Positions 6,815-8,336 of a stretch of DNA of 8,336 nt are shown one piece after another. The notes under the pieces were generated by a model, which saw only the letters and a program-made list of their open reading frames with translations, made no database searches and was not told the origin of the DNA. The stretch's first letter is position 1, and each line of letters begins with the position of its first letter. Source of the DNA: a bacterium (GTDB lineage Bacteria; Zhuqueibacterota; Zhuqueibacteria; Residuimicrobiales; Residuimicrobiaceae); NCBI GenBank assembly GCA_012523655.1, contig JAAYTV010000650.1:1-8336 (forward strand). The letters are read 5' to 3'. The position numbers and the translations under genes were made by a program.

Positions 6815-8232
6815 ATGCTGAAACCGTCTTTCATGCAGGTCATTTTTTACCTTTTATGTGGCTTGATGCTGACGTCAGACAGGGGCCATGCGCAGCACAC
6901 TTATACAGTCACCCAAACGGCTGACTCCGGCGCCGGATCGCTCCGTTCCGGTCTGTACGATCCGGCCCCGACTATCCTCTTCGCTATCCCCACTACCGAT
7001 CCCGGTTACGATGCGGTCAACGGCGTCTGGGTGATCAAGCCCTCTTCCTCATATGATGTACCGGCGGGCAAGATCATAGACGGCCGGGTGGCGCGAGAAG
7101 ACGGTGGTGTGCGGCCGGGCATTGAAATAGACGGCACGCTGCTGGGACAATCGGGCTTCACTGGATTTTTTTGGGTAAAGGCGTGGTACTGCGCGGCCTC
7201 ATCGTCCACAGCTGCACTTACGGCATCTGGATTTCCGAATCCGACGTCACCATCTCCGACTGCTATATCGGCACCGATGCGAGCGGAACAGCCGCCAGAC
7301 CCAACGGCATCGACGGCGTGCTCTTTATTCATGGCGCGAAAAATGGAGTGGTGGAGCGTAGTCTCCTCTCCGGGAACGGCGCCAACGGCAGTCGCATCAG
7401 CGGCCGGACCACCTCTTTCAATACAGTCGTCAATAACCGTATCGGCACCAACGCCGACGGAAGCGAAGCCATCCCCAATGCCTTCCACGGCGTTTTTATC
7501 CATTCCAACGCCAAAGCCAATTTCATCGAGGGCAACTTGATTTCCGGAAATAAATTTAACGGTATTTCCGTCTCGGGCGACTCGACGTCGAGCAACAACA
7601 TTCGTAAAAATAAAATCGGCACTAATCGGGACGGGGAGGCCGCCCTGGGCAACGGTGATAATGGTATCGCGATCGATGGCGGCAGCGATTCAAATCTTGT
7701 CGAAGAGAATCTGGTCTCCGGCAATGGCAATATCGGCATCCACTTGATAAATGTCGGCACCAACTTTAATCTCATTCGCAGCAACCGCATCGGTACCGAT
7801 TTCTCCGGTCATTTCACCTTTGTTTTGACGGCGCCTCCGGTTTTGCCGCAGATCACTGCGACTGCCGCCGATTACATGGGCAGCACATCGGTGTTTTCTG
7901 CTCCCCTGACGACTGAAATCAATGTAGGCGAAAGCAGGAGTGATGTGCCCCGTCATTATCATCTCGGTCAAAACTATCCCAATCCATTTAATCCCGTTAC
8001 TACTCTGCAGTATGAGCTGCCTCGCGCCGGCGATGTCTGCCTTGTCATTTACGACAGGGGCGGAAGGAGGGTGCGTAACCTGCTGAACGGGCGACGGCAA
8101 CCAGGCGTTCATTGCATCACATGGGACGGGACGGATGACAATGGAATGCAAGTAACCGCCGGCCTCTACCTTTGTCGAATGCACGCCGCGACGTTTGAAC
8201 AATGGATTGGCAAATTCAGAGGGATGAATTGA
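6815..8232 (+). CDS. Exported parallel beta-helix protein with T9SS-like tail, frameshifted
   Basis: Read as one gene, this encodes about 472 residues. Residues 1-27 look like a signal peptide ending GHAQ. TYTVTQTADSGAGSLRSGL follows, the strand usual at the start of secreted beta-helix proteins (compare TVT-x-T-x-DSG-x-GSLR). The first frame makes sense up to GQSGFTGFF (residue 119, base 7171) and then turns into Ser/Pro/Thr-rich nonsense ending at 7540. The next frame (-1) continues with LGKGVVLRGLIVHSCTYGIWI, three exact 58-residue helix repeats, and a tail with QNYPNPFNP and WDGTDDNGMQVTAGLYL (FlgD-like / Por sorting). The shift falls at seven Ts (7166-7172); one added T or two lost would restore it. 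The downstream half has no ribosome binding site of its own. Such helices often bind or cut polysaccharides, but no catalytic residues can be identified. The break may be an error, a mutation or slippage. Confidence 0.83.
7267..7788 (+). repeat. Three tandem 174-base (58-residue) beta-helix repeats
   Basis: Units at 7267-7440, 7441-7614 and 7615-7788 have exactly equal length. Each opens with IGT(D/N)-x-x-G and carries -NG/NA-x-x-G(V/I), then (L/V/I)SGN near residue 37, and ends N(N/K/S)-x-(R/K). A fourth unit begins at 7789 (IGTDFSG) but breaks off after about eight residues. The DNA is diverged between units while the protein phase is perfect, which points to old duplication kept by the fold. 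Confidence 0.85.
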
Positions 8233-8238
8233 GCGATA

Positions 8239-8263
8239 AAATAATTAAAAATTATTTACTTTT
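8239..8263 (+). terminator. Weak AT-only hairpin after the beta-helix gene
   Basis: AAATAATT and AATTATTT pair as 8 bp around a 3-base loop (8247-8249), seven bases after the stop codon, with a TTTT at 8260-8263. A stem without GC pairs is a poor intrinsic terminator, so this is only a candidate. The remaining bases to 8336 are AT-rich and hold no gene that I can see. Confidence 0.3.
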
Positions 8264-8336
8264 CGAGTACGTATTCAACCACAAAGTTACTCTGGCACGA
8301 CGAATTTGGAATTTGACGAATTATCAAATAGAGTCA

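Noticed and set aside
7171..7540. Continuation of the 6815 frame after 7171 as the true protein
   Set aside because: It becomes Ser/Pro/Thr/Ala-rich with no helix pattern, while the other frame shows exact 58-residue repeats over the same bases.
7267..7788. CRISPR or DNA-level satellite array
   Set aside because: The period is 174 bases, the DNA copies are diverged, and conservation is at the protein level in one frame.

Overview
The window is part of a bacterial chromosome of moderately high GC. It holds one housekeeping enzyme gene among genes for large secreted repeat proteins. Two of the secreted proteins end in the same kind of C-terminal module, built around the motif QNYPNPFNP and resembling the type IX secretion (Por) sorting / FlgD-like tail. 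That tail, with Ycf48-like Asp-box propellers, FN3 domains and parallel beta-helix repeats, is typical of the Fibrobacterota-Chlorobiota-Bacteroidota superphylum and its relatives (Ignavibacteria, Calditrichota, KSB1-like lineages). The phylum cannot be fixed from this sequence alone. Clear GGAG-type ribosome binding sites precede all three secreted-protein genes.

Layout. (1) Minus strand, bases 1-316: the 5' end of a secreted protein with SBBP-like repeats. It runs off the left edge and has a one-base frame break near a run of six Gs. (2) Minus strand, 396-1298: a cysteine synthase, just upstream of (1) and possibly co-transcribed with it. (3) 1299-2333: a sparsely coding stretch with one coding-like but unrecognised small ORF (1410-1718) and about 600 bases with no confident gene. 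(4) Plus strand, 2334-6737: a 1467-residue exported protein with about 21 propeller blades, five FN3-like domains and a sorting tail. (5) Plus strand, 6815-8232: an exported parallel beta-helix protein with exact 58-residue repeats and the same type of tail, broken by a frameshift at a run of seven Ts. (6) 8233-8336: AT-rich sequence with a weak hairpin.

How the parts fit. The two plus-strand genes are 77 bases apart and probably form one unit exporting surface or extracellular proteins, presumably through the same outer-membrane route. The left-edge gene is the same kind of protein on the other strand. The cysteine synthase makes cysteine from O-acetylserine and sulfide and has no evident link to the secreted proteins. 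The most notable point is that two of the three secreted-protein genes are broken at or near homopolymers (G6 and T7). This could be sequencing or assembly error, pseudogene decay, or slippage-driven on/off switching; the sequence alone cannot decide.
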